From contig DASSTS010000024.1 in NCBI GenBank assembly GCA_035707805.1, forward strand, positions 62,001-126,000: a stretch of DNA of 64,000 bases. The letters run 5' to 3'. This DNA comes from Castellaniella sp035707805. Its GTDB lineage: Bacteria > Pseudomonadota > Gammaproteobacteria > Burkholderiales > Burkholderiaceae_B. The notes under the pieces were generated by a model. That model was not told the origin of the DNA. It saw only the letters and a program-made list of their open reading frames with translations, and ran no database searches. The translations under genes were made by a program, and so were the position numbers. Shown in pieces: positions 1 through 8,073 of this stretch; the stretch's first letter is position 1, and the number at the start of each line of letters is the position of its first letter.

Positions 1-903
1 CTGTTCCAGGTCAACGACCTGGCCCGCCAGTTCCTGGGGGCGTTGCATGCCGGCAGCGCGCTGCTGGTCGGGCAAAAAGGGTTCTTCCGGCCGCGATTTC
101 CGCCGGCCGCGCTGGCCACGGGCCTGGACCCGGCCCGGGTCGGCCACTACGACACCCGTCCGCTGAAAGAGACCCTGGAATCCCTGTGCGACTTCGACCG
201 CATCAACGACGGCGGCCTGCACGTCTCGGTGGGCGCCGTCAACGTCCGCACCGGGAATTTCGCCTTTTTCGACAACACCGCGACCCGCCTGCGGGCCGAG
301 CATTTCATGGCCTCGGGCGCGCTGCCGCCGGCCTTTCCCGCCGTGGAGATCGACGGCGAATACTACTGGGACGGCGGACTGGTTTCGAACACGCCCCTGT
401 CCCGGGTCCTGCAGCAGCGTCCGGAGCGCGACACCCTGGTCTTCCAGGTGGACCTCTGGTCCGCGCGCGGCCCGGTGCCGCGCAGCATCAGCGAGATCAG
501 CGACCGGATCCAGGACATCCGCTATTCGAGCCGCACCCGGATGATTACCGACGAGATGCGGGCGCGCCGCAAGATGCAGCGGCTGCTGCGCCAGGTGCTG
601 GACCAGGTCCCCGCCAAGGTGCGCGACAGCGACCCGGCCTGCCGCGAGGCCGCCCGGCTGGCCAGCGGGGCGCGCAGCAACATCATCCACCTGATCTACC
701 GCAACAAGCCCTACGAGCAGCACTTCCGGGATTTCCAGTTCGGCCCCGCCACGATGCGCGAGCACTGGGCCAGCGGCCTGCAGGACATCCGCACCACCCT
801 GGCGCATCCGCACTACCTCGCCATGCCCGACAACATCGCCGGCTTCGTGACGCATGACGTGCATCGCAGCGAGATCGAAGAAGCCATGGCGGCCGGGGAC
901 TGA
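1..903 (+). CDS. Patatin-like phospholipase, C-terminal part (5' end outside window)
   Basis: The reading frame is open from base 1, so the start and the nucleophile motif GxSxG lie upstream of the window. The visible 300 residues contain the second half of a patatin domain: the motif YYWDGGLVSNTPL (about residues 120-132) supplies the DGG aspartate of the patatin Ser-Asp dyad. The tail after it, with NKPYEQHFRDFQFG and a terminal HWASGLQDIR stretch, resembles the DUF3734 extension seen on bacterial patatins of about 400 residues. The likely role is hydrolysis of acyl esters of phospholipids, possibly in polyhydroxyalkanoate-related or membrane lipid turnover; the substrate is not shown by sequence. 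The next gene is convergent and 18 bases away. Confidence 0.9.
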   Translation: MFQVNDLARQFLGALHAGSALLVGQKGFFRPRFPPAALATGLDPARVGHYDTRPLKETLESLCDFDRINDGGLHVSVGAVNVRTGNFAFFDNTATRLRAEHFMASGALPPAFPAVEIDGEYYWDGGLVSNTPLSRVLQQRPERDTLVFQVDLWSARGPVPRSISEISDRIQDIRYSSRTRMITDEMRARRKMQRLLRQVLDQVPAKVRDSDPACREAARLASGARSNIIHLIYRNKPYEQHFRDFQFGPATMREHWASGLQDIRTTLAHPHYLAMPDNIAGFVTHDVHRSEIEEAMAAGD

Positions 904-921
904 ACCGGCCGGGCGGCCCGA

Positions 922-1866
922 TCAGGCGTTCGAGGGCCGGGCGTCCGGCTGCGGCGCCCGCGAGCGGCGGCCCAGCACGACCGCGGCCGCCGCCACCAGG
1001 ACGGTGCCGGCCACCTGCAGCGCGGTGATGGGCTCGCCCAGGAAGGCCCAGGCCAGGAACAGGATGGACACCGGCCCCAGCAGCCCCAGCTGCGCCGTCA
1101 GTGGCGCGCCGATGCGGGCGACGGACCACATGATCATGAAGGTCGGGATGACGGTGTTGACGGTGGCGTGGATCAGCGACAGGCCGTAGACGGGCCAGCC
1201 CTGGTGCAGGCCGGCCAGCCCCTTGACCCAGAAGAAATGCACCATGGTCACGCCCGCGGACACGGTCATCGCATAGGCGACCAGGCGCGTCGCCGTGACG
1301 CGCTCGATCAGCTCGCCCGAGCCGATCAGGTACATGGCATAGGAAAATGCCGCGCCCAGCACGCAGGCCGAGCCCAGCACCACGTTGTCACCGGCCACGG
1401 ACAGGTCGTCCCAGAACACCAGCGCCACGCCGCCGTAGGCCAGCGCCATCGCCATCCATTGGCGCGGCGAGATGGGCTTGTTCAGGAACACCGCCGAGAT
1501 CAGCAGCACGAACGTGGGCGACAGGAACAGGATCAGGCGCTCGAGCCCCGCGGAAATGTACTGCAGGCCGAGGAAATCCAGCAGGCTGGACAGGTAATAG
1601 CCGATGAAGCCCAGAATGCAGATGCGCACGCCGTCGCGCCAGCCCAGGCGCGGGATCAGGCCGCGCCGCGCGCGGCCGGCCTGATGCCAGGCGATCGCGG
1701 CGAAAAACGGCAGCGCCAGCATCATGCGAAACCCGATCACGTCCAGGGCGTCCACTCCGTGCAGGTACAGGAGCTTGGCCACGATGGCCTTGGCTGAAAA
1801 CAGCACGGCCCCCAGGCCGGCCAGCACGAAACCGATCCAGAACATGCGGCGTGAGAGGTCCGGCAT
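922..1866 (-). CDS. EamA/DMT-family inner-membrane transporter
   Basis: A 314-residue protein with about ten hydrophobic segments arranged as two EamA repeats, typical in length for the drug/metabolite transporter superfamily (RhaT/YdcZ-like permeases). The N-terminal segment reads WIGFVLAGLGAVLFSAKAIVAKL, a typical first EamA helix. The substrate cannot be read from the sequence. Its start lies only 9 bases from a MarR-type operator (1875-1892) and it is divergent from the marR gene, so it is probably under the same repressor and may export a related compound. The C-terminus is Arg/Pro-rich and cytoplasmic. Confidence 0.85.
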   Translation of the reverse strand: MPDLSRRMFWIGFVLAGLGAVLFSAKAIVAKLLYLHGVDALDVIGFRMMLALPFFAAIAWHQAGRARRGLIPRLGWRDGVRICILGFIGYYLSSLLDFLGLQYISAGLERLILFLSPTFVLLISAVFLNKPISPRQWMAMALAYGGVALVFWDDLSVAGDNVVLGSACVLGAAFSYAMYLIGSGELIERVTATRLVAYAMTVSAGVTMVHFFWVKGLAGLHQGWPVYGLSLIHATVNTVIPTFMIMWSVARIGAPLTAQLGLLGPVSILFLAWAFLGEPITALQVAGTVLVAAAAVVLGRRSRAPQPDARPSNA

Positions 1867-1874
1867 GATTTTAG

Positions 1875-1892
1875 TTGCCTAGTCAGATATTG
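1875..1892 (+). promoter_or_regulatory. MarR-type operator between the EamA gene and marR
   Basis: The sequence TTGCCTAGTCAGATATTG matches the site at 2519-2536 at 15 of 18 positions and contains the TTGyCTAG-kCA core typical of MarR/EmrR-family operators. It overlaps the -35 of a promoter-like pair, TTGCCT (1875-1880), 18 bases, TAGAAT (1899-1904), which would drive marR. Binding here would repress marR and probably the divergent transporter gene. Confidence 0.7.
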
Positions 1893-1910
1893 TGGGTGTA
1901 GAATTTTAGC

Positions 1911-2462
1911 ATGCAAGAACCTCCGAATTCCCGCCCTGGCCGGCCGGATCCCGCGTCCGCGCCGGTTCCGCCCTGCGCCTTCTACGGTGACAATTTCATC
2001 GATCTCAACGCCGACCACAACGTCGGCCTGCTGGTCAAGCATCTGCACGCCCTGTTCCATCGGGTCGTCGACCTGCGCACCGTGCCCCTGGGCCTGACGG
2101 CCAACCAATGGCGGCCCCTGCTGCTGGTCGGGCACAAGGGTATCGACACCCCGGCCGAACTGGCCCGCGCCATGAACGTGGACACCGGCGCCATGACCCG
2201 CATGCTCGACCGGCTGGAGGCCAAGGGCTTTCTGCGCCGCGAGCGCATCTCCGAGGACCGCCGGGTGGTCAAGGTCACCCTCACCGACGCCGGCATGGCG
2301 CTCTGCGGGCAGATCACGCCCATCATCGCCGAGGCCCTGAACCTGCACCTGCAGGGGTTTTCGGACGACGAGATCCGCATGCTGCTGGCCTTGCTCAAAC
2401 GCATGATCGTCAACGGCGAACAGGCGCTGCAGCAAGCCAGCGAGCCCTCGCCCAAACCGTAA
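1911..2462 (+). CDS. MarR-family transcriptional regulator
   Basis: A 183-residue winged-helix repressor. After a proline-rich N-terminal tail of about 30 residues comes the MarR fold: dimerisation helices (VGLLVKHLHALFHRVVD), the recognition region (TPAELARAMNVDTGAMTRMLDRLEAKGFLRR) and the wing (SEDRRVVKVTLTDAG). It most likely senses an aromatic or drug-like ligand and controls the adjacent efflux operon. The predicted transcript start, about 7 bases after the TAGAAT -10 at 1899-1904, falls on the ATG itself and there is no Shine-Dalgarno sequence, so translation may be leaderless. No other start would keep the dimerisation helices. Confidence 0.9.
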   Translation: MQEPPNSRPGRPDPASAPVPPCAFYGDNFIDLNADHNVGLLVKHLHALFHRVVDLRTVPLGLTANQWRPLLLVGHKGIDTPAELARAMNVDTGAMTRMLDRLEAKGFLRRERISEDRRVVKVTLTDAGMALCGQITPIIAEALNLHLQGFSDDEIRMLLALLKRMIVNGEQALQQASEPSPKP

Positions 2463-2489
2463 GCCAATATTTCCGGACCCCGATTTCCC

Positions 2490-2519
2490 CTGAAAACGTC
2501 CTTTTTCTCCCTTTATAAT
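2490..2519 (+). promoter_or_regulatory. Promoter of the efflux operon
   Basis: CTGAAA (2490-2495), an 18-base spacer and a consensus TATAAT (2514-2519). The MarR-type operator starts at the last base of the -10, so repressor bound there would block the initiation region. Confidence 0.6.
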
Positions 2520-2536
2520 TGTCTAGGCAGATAATG
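2519..2536 (+). promoter_or_regulatory. MarR-type operator upstream of the efflux operon
   Basis: TTGTCTAGGCAGATAATG is a near copy of the site in front of marR (1875-1892). It covers the end of the -10 and the predicted transcription start of the outer-membrane factor gene. The two matching sites support one repressor controlling itself and the pump. Confidence 0.75.
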
Positions 2537-2568
2537 ACCCGATCAACCATTTTCAGCTTGTTGTCAGC

Positions 2569-4026
2569 ATGAAACCGTTCATCCCCTTACTGCTGGCGCT
2601 GTCCCTGTCGGCCTGCGCCCCCATGGATCCCGGCGCGCCCGCCATCCATCCGGTCACGGGCGACAGCCTGGACCTGCACCAGGACGCCGCGGTCGCCTGG
2701 CCGCGCACCGACTGGTGGACCCGCTACCAGGACCCTCAGCTGAACCGGCTGGTCGACGAGGCCCTGCAGGGCAGTCCCTCGCTGCAGGCGGCGGCGGCGC
2801 GGGTCCGCGGCGCGCAGGCGGCGGCGCGGGGCGCGCGCGCCGTGCAATGGCCCCAGGTGAATGCGAACTATCACCTGACCCGCGAACGGCTCAGCGAGAA
2901 CTACATCTATCCGCCGCCCCTGGCCGGGTCCTACCAGAGCGACACCGCGCTGTCGCTGCAGCTGGACTTCAACCTGGACCTGTGGGGCAAGCAGCGCGCC
3001 CTGGCCGGCGCCGCGGGACAGCGCGCCGAGGCCGCCGAGGCCGCGCGCCAGCAGGCCCGCACCCTGCTGGTGTCGGCGGTGGCGCAGGCCTATTACCAGT
3101 TGCAGGACGCCCTCGCCCAGGCCCAGGCCATCGAGGCCATCGTCGGCAAGCTGCAGGAGGCCCTGGACATCACCCGCGACCGGTACAAGAACGGCCTGGG
3201 CATCCAGGTGGACGTGGACCAGGCCGATTCCGCCGTGTCCTCGGCCCAGGTGCAGTTGAGCCAGGCCCGCAACAACGCCGAACTGCTGCGGCACCAGCTG
3301 GCCGCGCTGCTGGGCAAGTCTCCCGACCAGCTGCCCGCCCTCTCGGTCCAGGCGCACGCCGCGCCGCCCGACGGAGTACCCGCGCAGATGCCCATGGCCC
3401 TGCTGGGCAGGCGGGCCGACATCGTCGCCGCGCGCCTGCAGGCGCAGGCCGCCGGCGCCGAGGTCTCGGCCGCCAAGGCGGATTTCCTGCCCAACGTGAA
3501 CCTGTCGGCCATGGCGGGCTACCTGTCCCTGGGCATGGACAAGCTCATCCGCAGCAGCAGCGAGAACTACAGCGCGGGTCCGGTCATCACCCTGCCGATC
3601 TTCAATGCCGGCGGACTGAACGCCCAGCTGGCCGGCCGCCGCGCCGCGCGCGACGAGGCCATCGCCCAGTACAACGAGACCGTGCTGGGCGCCATCCGCG
3701 AGGTGGCCGACGCCAGCGCCTCGATCCGGTCCCTGCGGGAACAGATCGGCCACCAGGAAGCCAGCCTGAAAGCCATCACCTCCGCCTATGACGTGGCCCT
3801 GCAGCGCTACAAGGCCGGCCTGGGCAATTTCGTCCAGGTCCTGCTGGCCCAGAGCGAGGCGCTCAAGCAGACCGTCCAGACCACGGACCTGCACGCCCGC
3901 GCCTACATCCTGGACGTGCAGCTGGCCACCGCCCTGGGCGGCGGCTATATCCAGCCGTCGCAGCCGGATGCCCGGCATCCGGCCGCGCCCGCGGCCCAGA
4001 CACAACCGACGACCCTTTCCGAATAA
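2569..4026 (+). CDS. NodT-family outer-membrane efflux lipoprotein
   Basis: A 485-residue outer-membrane factor of the TolC/OprM class. The N-terminus MKPFIPLLLALSLSAC is a lipoprotein signal with the modified Cys at residue 16. The body holds the two OEP repeats of alternating helices and strands, including QLDFNLDLWGKQRA and ITLPIFNAGGLNAQL, which are hallmark strand segments of NodT proteins. It would form the trimeric tunnel through which the EmrAB pair encoded just downstream expels its substrate. The next gene starts 12 bases later and the three genes read as one operon. A Pro/Ala/Gln-rich tail of about 25 residues ends the protein. Confidence 0.93.
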   Translation: MKPFIPLLLALSLSACAPMDPGAPAIHPVTGDSLDLHQDAAVAWPRTDWWTRYQDPQLNRLVDEALQGSPSLQAAAARVRGAQAAARGARAVQWPQVNANYHLTRERLSENYIYPPPLAGSYQSDTALSLQLDFNLDLWGKQRALAGAAGQRAEAAEAARQQARTLLVSAVAQAYYQLQDALAQAQAIEAIVGKLQEALDITRDRYKNGLGIQVDVDQADSAVSSAQVQLSQARNNAELLRHQLAALLGKSPDQLPALSVQAHAAPPDGVPAQMPMALLGRRADIVAARLQAQAAGAEVSAAKADFLPNVNLSAMAGYLSLGMDKLIRSSSENYSAGPVITLPIFNAGGLNAQLAGRRAARDEAIAQYNETVLGAIREVADASASIRSLREQIGHQEASLKAITSAYDVALQRYKAGLGNFVQVLLAQSEALKQTVQTTDLHARAYILDVQLATALGGGYIQPSQPDARHPAAPAAQTQPTTLSE

Positions 4027-4038
4027 GCCAAGCGCATC

Positions 4039-5235
4039 ATGACTGCAAACAGCACAAAACCCTCCACCCGCAAGCGCCTGATGCTGGCGGCCACCGGCAT
4101 CTTCATCCTGATCGCCGTGCTCTACGGCATCTGGTGGATGCTCTTCGCATCGCACTATGAATCCACGGACGACGCCTACGTCCACGGCAACCTGGTGTCC
4201 GTCAGCGCCCAGATCCCCGGCACGGTGGTCTCCATCGGCGCCGACGACACGCAAAGGGTTGCGCAGGGCACCCACCTGGTGACGCTGGACGGCAGCGACA
4301 CGCAGCTCGCCCTGGGGCAGGCCGAGGCGGCCCTGGCCCAGACCGTGCGCCACACGCAGACCCTGTTCGTCCAGAACGACGCCCTGGCCGCCGACGTGGC
4401 GGTCGGCCAGGCCAACGTCGAACAGGCCGAGACCCTGCTGCACAAGGCCCGCAACGACCTGCAGCGGCGCAATGCGCTGCGCGGCTCGGGCGGCGTGAGT
4501 GGCGAAGAACTGCTGCATGCCCAGGTGGCGGTGAAGTCCGCCGAAGCCGGCCTCGCCCAGGCCCGCGCGGGCCTGGCGGCCTCGAAAGCCAAACTGGCCA
4601 CCAACCAGGCCTTGACGCGCGGCAGCACCGTGGCCACTCACCCGGACGTGCTGCAGGCCGCCGACCAGGTCCGCCAGGCCTGGCTGGCCCAGGCCCGCAC
4701 CCGCGTGCTGGCGCCGGTCGCCGGCATGGTGGCGCAGCGTTCCGTGCAGCTGGGCCAGCGCATCCAGCCCGGGACGCCGCTGATGACCCTGGTGCCGCTG
4801 GACAGCCTGTGGGTCGAGGCGAACTTCAAGGAAAACCAGTTGCATGGCATGCAGGCCGGCCAGAAGGTCACGCTGGTGTCCGACCTGTACGGCGACGACG
4901 TCACCTACCACGGCACCGTGGTGGGCGTCTCGGCCGGCAGCGGCAGCGCCTTTGCCCTGCTGCCCGCCCAGAACGCCAGCGGCAACTGGATCAAGGTCAT
5001 CCAGCGCGTGCCCGTGCGCATCCAGCTGGACCCCAAGGAACTGCAGGACCATCCCTTGCGCGTAGGCCTGTCGATGACGGTGAAGGTGGACCTGGCCTCG
5101 GCCCCTGAACAGGCTCCGGCCTCCGGCGAGGCGCCGGCCCAGCACCCCGCCCTGAGCACGCCCATCTACGATCATGACCCGGCCGAAGTCGACGCCCTGA
5201 TCCAACGCATCATCCAGGAAAACCAGGCCTCATGA
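4039..5235 (+). CDS. emrA: EmrA-type periplasmic adaptor (HlyD family)
   Basis: A 398-residue membrane fusion protein: a short cytoplasmic Lys/Arg-rich tail, one transmembrane anchor (about residues 15-36), the biotinyl-lipoyl half motif YESTDDAYVHGNLVSVSAQIPG, an alpha-helical hairpin rich in Ala, Gln and Leu (about 90-205), the second lipoyl half (RVLAPVAGMVAQRSVQLGQRI) and a beta-barrel region with the EmrA signature WVEANFKENQL. It links the inner-membrane pump EmrB to the outer-membrane factor encoded upstream. The stop codon overlaps the start of emrB in an ATGA. Confidence 0.93.
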   Translation: MTANSTKPSTRKRLMLAATGIFILIAVLYGIWWMLFASHYESTDDAYVHGNLVSVSAQIPGTVVSIGADDTQRVAQGTHLVTLDGSDTQLALGQAEAALAQTVRHTQTLFVQNDALAADVAVGQANVEQAETLLHKARNDLQRRNALRGSGGVSGEELLHAQVAVKSAEAGLAQARAGLAASKAKLATNQALTRGSTVATHPDVLQAADQVRQAWLAQARTRVLAPVAGMVAQRSVQLGQRIQPGTPLMTLVPLDSLWVEANFKENQLHGMQAGQKVTLVSDLYGDDVTYHGTVVGVSAGSGSAFALLPAQNASGNWIKVIQRVPVRIQLDPKELQDHPLRVGLSMTVKVDLASAPEQAPASGEAPAQHPALSTPIYDHDPAEVDALIQRIIQENQAS

Positions 5236-6845
5236 GCACCCCTGCCGCAGCCACTGCGGACGACCGGGCGGCACCACCGCCCGCCGCGCCCGCCCAGCCG
5301 CCCGAAGGCGGCTACCCGCCCCTGGAAGGCAGCGCCCGCACCTTCGGCACGATCGCGCTGTCGGCCGCCGTCTTCATGAACGTGCTGGACTCGTCCATCG
5401 CGAACGTATCCATCCCGACCATCGCCGGCGACCTGGGCGTGAGCACCACCCAGGGCACCTGGGTGATCACGTCCTTCGCCGTCGCCAATGCCATCACGGT
5501 GCCGCTGACCGGATGGCTGACGCAGCGTTTCGGCCAGGTGCGGCTGTTCGTCATGGCCACGCTGCTGTTCGTCCTGAGCTCGTGGCTGTGCGGCTTTGCC
5601 TGGTCCTTCGAGTCGCTGGTGTTCTTCCGGGTGCTGCAAGGCGCCGTGGCCGGGCCGATGATTCCCCTGTCGCAGTCGCTGATGCTGGCCAGCTATCCCA
5701 GAGCAAAGGCCGGCATGGCGCTGGCCCTGTGGTCCATGACGATCCTGGTCGGCCCCATCGCCGGGCCCCTGCTGGGGGGCTGGATTTCGGACAACTACGA
5801 CTGGTCCTGGATCTTCTACATCAACGTGCCGGTGGGCCTGCTGGCCGGCTGGGCGTCCTGGCAGGTCTACAAGTCCCGCGAGTCGCGGCGCATCCACCTG
5901 CCCATCGACCGCATCGGCCTGGTGCTGCTGGTGGTCTGGGTGGGCGCCCTGCAGGTGATGCTGGACAAGGGCAAGGACCTGGACTGGTTCGCCAGCCCGG
6001 TGATCTGCATCCTGGCCGTGATCTCGGCCATCACCTTCGTGTATTTCGTGATCTGGGAGCTGACCGCCGCCCACCCCGTGGTGGACCTGACCCTGTTCGC
6101 GCAGCGCAACTTCACGTCGGGCACCATCGCCCTGTCGATCGCCTACGGCGTGTTCTTCGGCACGGTGGTGCTGCTGCCGCTGTGGCTGCAGAACACCATG
6201 GGCTACACCGCCACCTGGGCGGGCGTCGCCGCCGCGCCGGTCGGAGTCCTGGCCATCATCCTGTCGCCCATCGTCGGCAAGCTGCTGGCCCGCAACGATC
6301 CGCGCATCATTGCGACGGTCGCCTTCCTGATCTTTTCGCTGATCAGTTACATGCGGGCGCAATACAACACGAACGTGGACCTGTTCGGCGTGATGCTGCC
6401 CACCTTCATCCAGGGGGCGGCCATGGCGACGTTCTTCATCCCGCTGACCACGATCTCGCTGTCCGGACTGCGTCCGGACCGCATTCCGGCGGCCGCGGGA
6501 CTGACGAACTTCTTCCGCCTGGTGTGCGGGGCGTTCGGCACGTCCATCACCACCACCGTCTGGGATGATCGATCCATCCTGCACCACGCCCGCCTGACCG
6601 AGGTCGCCCGCCCCGGCGAACCGGCCTTCGACCACATCATGGGCGGCCTGCAGAACCTGGGGATCGACCAGCTGCACGGCGCGGCCATGCTGGACCGGGT
6701 CATCAACCAGCAGGCCTACACCATGTCGGCTACGGACTTCTTCTACGCCTCGGCCTTCATCTTCCTGCTGCTCATCGGGCTGATCTGGCTGGCCCGGCCC
6801 AAGGCCTCGGGCCAGGGCGGCGGCGCGGCGGCCGGCGCGCATTGA
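5232..6845 (+). CDS. emrB: DHA2-family MFS drug exporter (EmrB type)
   Basis: A 537-residue proton-driven exporter with 14 predicted membrane helices, the usual topology for the DHA2 family. Visible signatures are FMNVLDSSIANVSIPTIAGDL in the first helix region (DHA2 motif with LDSSIANV), ITSFAVANAITVPLTGWL, and motif C-like GPIAGPLLGGWI. It starts inside the stop of emrA, so translation of the two is coupled. With the adaptor and the NodT-type channel it forms a tripartite pump for amphiphilic drugs or aromatic acids; the true substrate is unknown. The N-terminal 25 residues are a Pro/Ala-rich cytoplasmic tail. Confidence 0.93.
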   Translation: MSTPAAATADDRAAPPPAAPAQPPEGGYPPLEGSARTFGTIALSAAVFMNVLDSSIANVSIPTIAGDLGVSTTQGTWVITSFAVANAITVPLTGWLTQRFGQVRLFVMATLLFVLSSWLCGFAWSFESLVFFRVLQGAVAGPMIPLSQSLMLASYPRAKAGMALALWSMTILVGPIAGPLLGGWISDNYDWSWIFYINVPVGLLAGWASWQVYKSRESRRIHLPIDRIGLVLLVVWVGALQVMLDKGKDLDWFASPVICILAVISAITFVYFVIWELTAAHPVVDLTLFAQRNFTSGTIALSIAYGVFFGTVVLLPLWLQNTMGYTATWAGVAAAPVGVLAIILSPIVGKLLARNDPRIIATVAFLIFSLISYMRAQYNTNVDLFGVMLPTFIQGAAMATFFIPLTTISLSGLRPDRIPAAAGLTNFFRLVCGAFGTSITTTVWDDRSILHHARLTEVARPGEPAFDHIMGGLQNLGIDQLHGAAMLDRVINQQAYTMSATDFFYASAFIFLLLIGLIWLARPKASGQGGGAAAGAH

Positions 6846-6870
6846 GACGGTCCGGCGGCGGATCCGGCCC

Positions 6871-6912
6871 CCTGTGACGGGATTGACATTCCAGTCACAG
6901 GGAGGCTAGATT
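6871..6912 (+). promoter_or_regulatory. Promoter with a flanking perfect inverted repeat
   Basis: TTGACA (6883-6888), 18 bases and TAGATT (6907-6912) form a sigma-70-like promoter for the 59-residue gene. Arms CCTGTGAC (6871-6878) and GTCACAGG (6894-6901) form a perfect 8-bp inverted repeat that brackets the -35, as an operator would. No regulator is assigned. Confidence 0.5.
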
Positions 6913-6967
6913 CAATGGCAGGGACGGGGCATCCTGCAATGTCCAGGACTTCCGACGGGGATCCGAC

Positions 6968-7147
6968 ATGAGCCTCAAGACCGTGGATGAAAAGAAGGCA
7001 GACGCCGAACTCGACATGCCGGCGTCCACCACGCTGAAACTCCAGGCGGAGGCCCAGAAAATCCTGGCCGAATCCCGGTGGTATCCCTTTGTCGTGCTGG
7101 CAGGCGTCTTCGGCGCCGCCATTGCGTTGGTCAAGCTGATGCACTAG
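6968..7147 (+). CDS. Small single-pass membrane protein (59 aa)
   Basis: This short gene begins MSLKTVDEKKADAELDMPAS and encodes a charged N-terminal half (about residues 1-37, predicted helical, rich in Lys, Glu and Ala) followed by one hydrophobic segment, WYPFVVLAGVFGAAIALVKLM (about 38-58). It looks like a cytoplasmic helix anchored at the inner membrane by its C-terminus. I do not recognise a named family. Support comes from the promoter-like sequence 55 bases upstream, the sensible hydrophobic pattern and typical codon use. Transcription is independent of the efflux operon judged by the 122-base gap, and the next gene is convergent. Confidence 0.65.
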   Translation: MSLKTVDEKKADAELDMPASTTLKLQAEAQKILAESRWYPFVVLAGVFGAAIALVKLMH

Positions 7148-7158
7148 GCACCGGGCCC

Positions 7159-7554
7159 TCAGTCAGTCACGGCATCCACGTACAGCCACCGTCCGTCTTC
7201 CCGCACGAAACGGCTGACTTCATGCAGGCGGGACGCCCGGCCGTGCAGCCGGACCCGGGCGACGAATTCCACGGTTTCATGGTCCGCGTCCTGGCGGTCG
7301 TGGCGGCGCACCTCCAGCCCCAGCCATTTCGTCCCGGGCTCATTGGGCGCCAGCGACGCCGGGCGCATGGCCGGATGCCAGGTCTGCAGCAGATAATCGA
7401 TCTCGTCCAGCACGTAGGCGCTGTAGCGCGAGCGCATCAGGGCCTGTGCGTCGGGCGCCTGCAGGCGCAAGGGCCCATGATGCCAGCGCCCGCAGCAGTC
7501 GCGATACGGGGCCGGCAGGCCGCAGGGGCAAGAGGTGGAAGACAAGGAGGGCAT
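7159..7554 (-). CDS. ychJ: YchJ-family SEC-C motif protein (UPF0225)
   Basis: A 131-residue protein matching the YchJ family in length and order: an N-terminal SEC-C-like metal motif with four cysteines (SCPCGLPAPYRDCCGRWH, about residues 8-25), the invariant segment ALMRSRYSAYVLDEIDYLLQTWHP, and a C-terminal NTF2-like region ending FVREDGRWLYVDAV. The cysteines probably bind zinc. The cellular role is unknown. It is convergent with the small membrane protein gene (11 bases apart) and divergent from the dimer glycosylase gene. Confidence 0.9.
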   Translation of the reverse strand: MPSLSSTSCPCGLPAPYRDCCGRWHHGPLRLQAPDAQALMRSRYSAYVLDEIDYLLQTWHPAMRPASLAPNEPGTKWLGLEVRRHDRQDADHETVEFVARVRLHGRASRLHEVSRFVREDGRWLYVDAVTD

Positions 7555-7607
7555 GCGGGTAAGCTATGGAGGCCTGGACCCGGAACAGTCTACCCGAACA
7601 CACCACC

Positions 7608-8015
7608 ATGACCCGCATCAACTGCATCCCCGTCGAGGAACTGAGCGGACCGCATCTGGTCGCCGAATACCGGGAACTGCCCCGGGTGTTCGCCCTGGCC
7701 CGGAAAGCCTCCCTGCGCGGCACGCCGGACCAGCCCTCAAGCTACGTCCTCGGCAAAGGACACATGCTTTTTTTCTATACCCGGCTGGGCTACCTGGCGC
7801 GACGGCACGCGGAACTGATCCGCGAGATGCAGCGCCGCGGCTACAAGCCGGCCTTCCAGGGCATCCAGCGCGCCGACTTTCCGGCCATTCCCGACGCCTA
7901 CTGGAACGACTGGCAGCCGACCGCCGAAGCGATGGCGCTGAACCGTGCCAGGATTGCAGAGCGACAGGCGCAGCCCGGGTCGGGCGGTCCGCAGGCCGGA
8001 AAGGTCGTCTCCTGA
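7608..8015 (+). CDS. Pyrimidine-dimer DNA glycosylase / AP lyase (T4 endonuclease V-like)
   Basis: The 135-residue product resembles phage T4 DenV along its length. It begins MTRINCIPVEELSGPHLVAEY, followed by RELPRVF, close to the T4 N-terminus; Thr2 is the expected nucleophile (its amino group forms the Schiff base after Met removal) and Glu23 the catalytic acid, with Arg3, Arg22 and Arg26 in the DNA-contact positions. The segment VLGKGHMLFFYTRLGYL matches the T4 helix after the catalytic region. It would excise UV-induced cyclobutane dimers and nick the abasic site. An earlier in-frame ATG at 7566 would bury Thr2 inside the chain and abolish this chemistry, which fixes the start at 7608. 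The C-terminal 15 residues are low-complexity and lack the aromatic T4 tail. Confidence 0.92.
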   Translation: MTRINCIPVEELSGPHLVAEYRELPRVFALARKASLRGTPDQPSSYVLGKGHMLFFYTRLGYLARRHAELIREMQRRGYKPAFQGIQRADFPAIPDAYWNDWQPTAEAMALNRARIAERQAQPGSGGPQAGKVVS

Positions 8016-8073
8016 TTCACCGCCCAGGCACGCCTGTTGCCGCTTGAGCCGTGTCACGCACCAGGAGCGCTCC

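Noticed and set aside
2587..5205. Very long open frame on the minus strand opposite the efflux genes
   Set aside because: It is antisense to two clear efflux genes and only reflects the C/G third-position bias. The translation is Gly/Gln/Val/His-rich with no domain.
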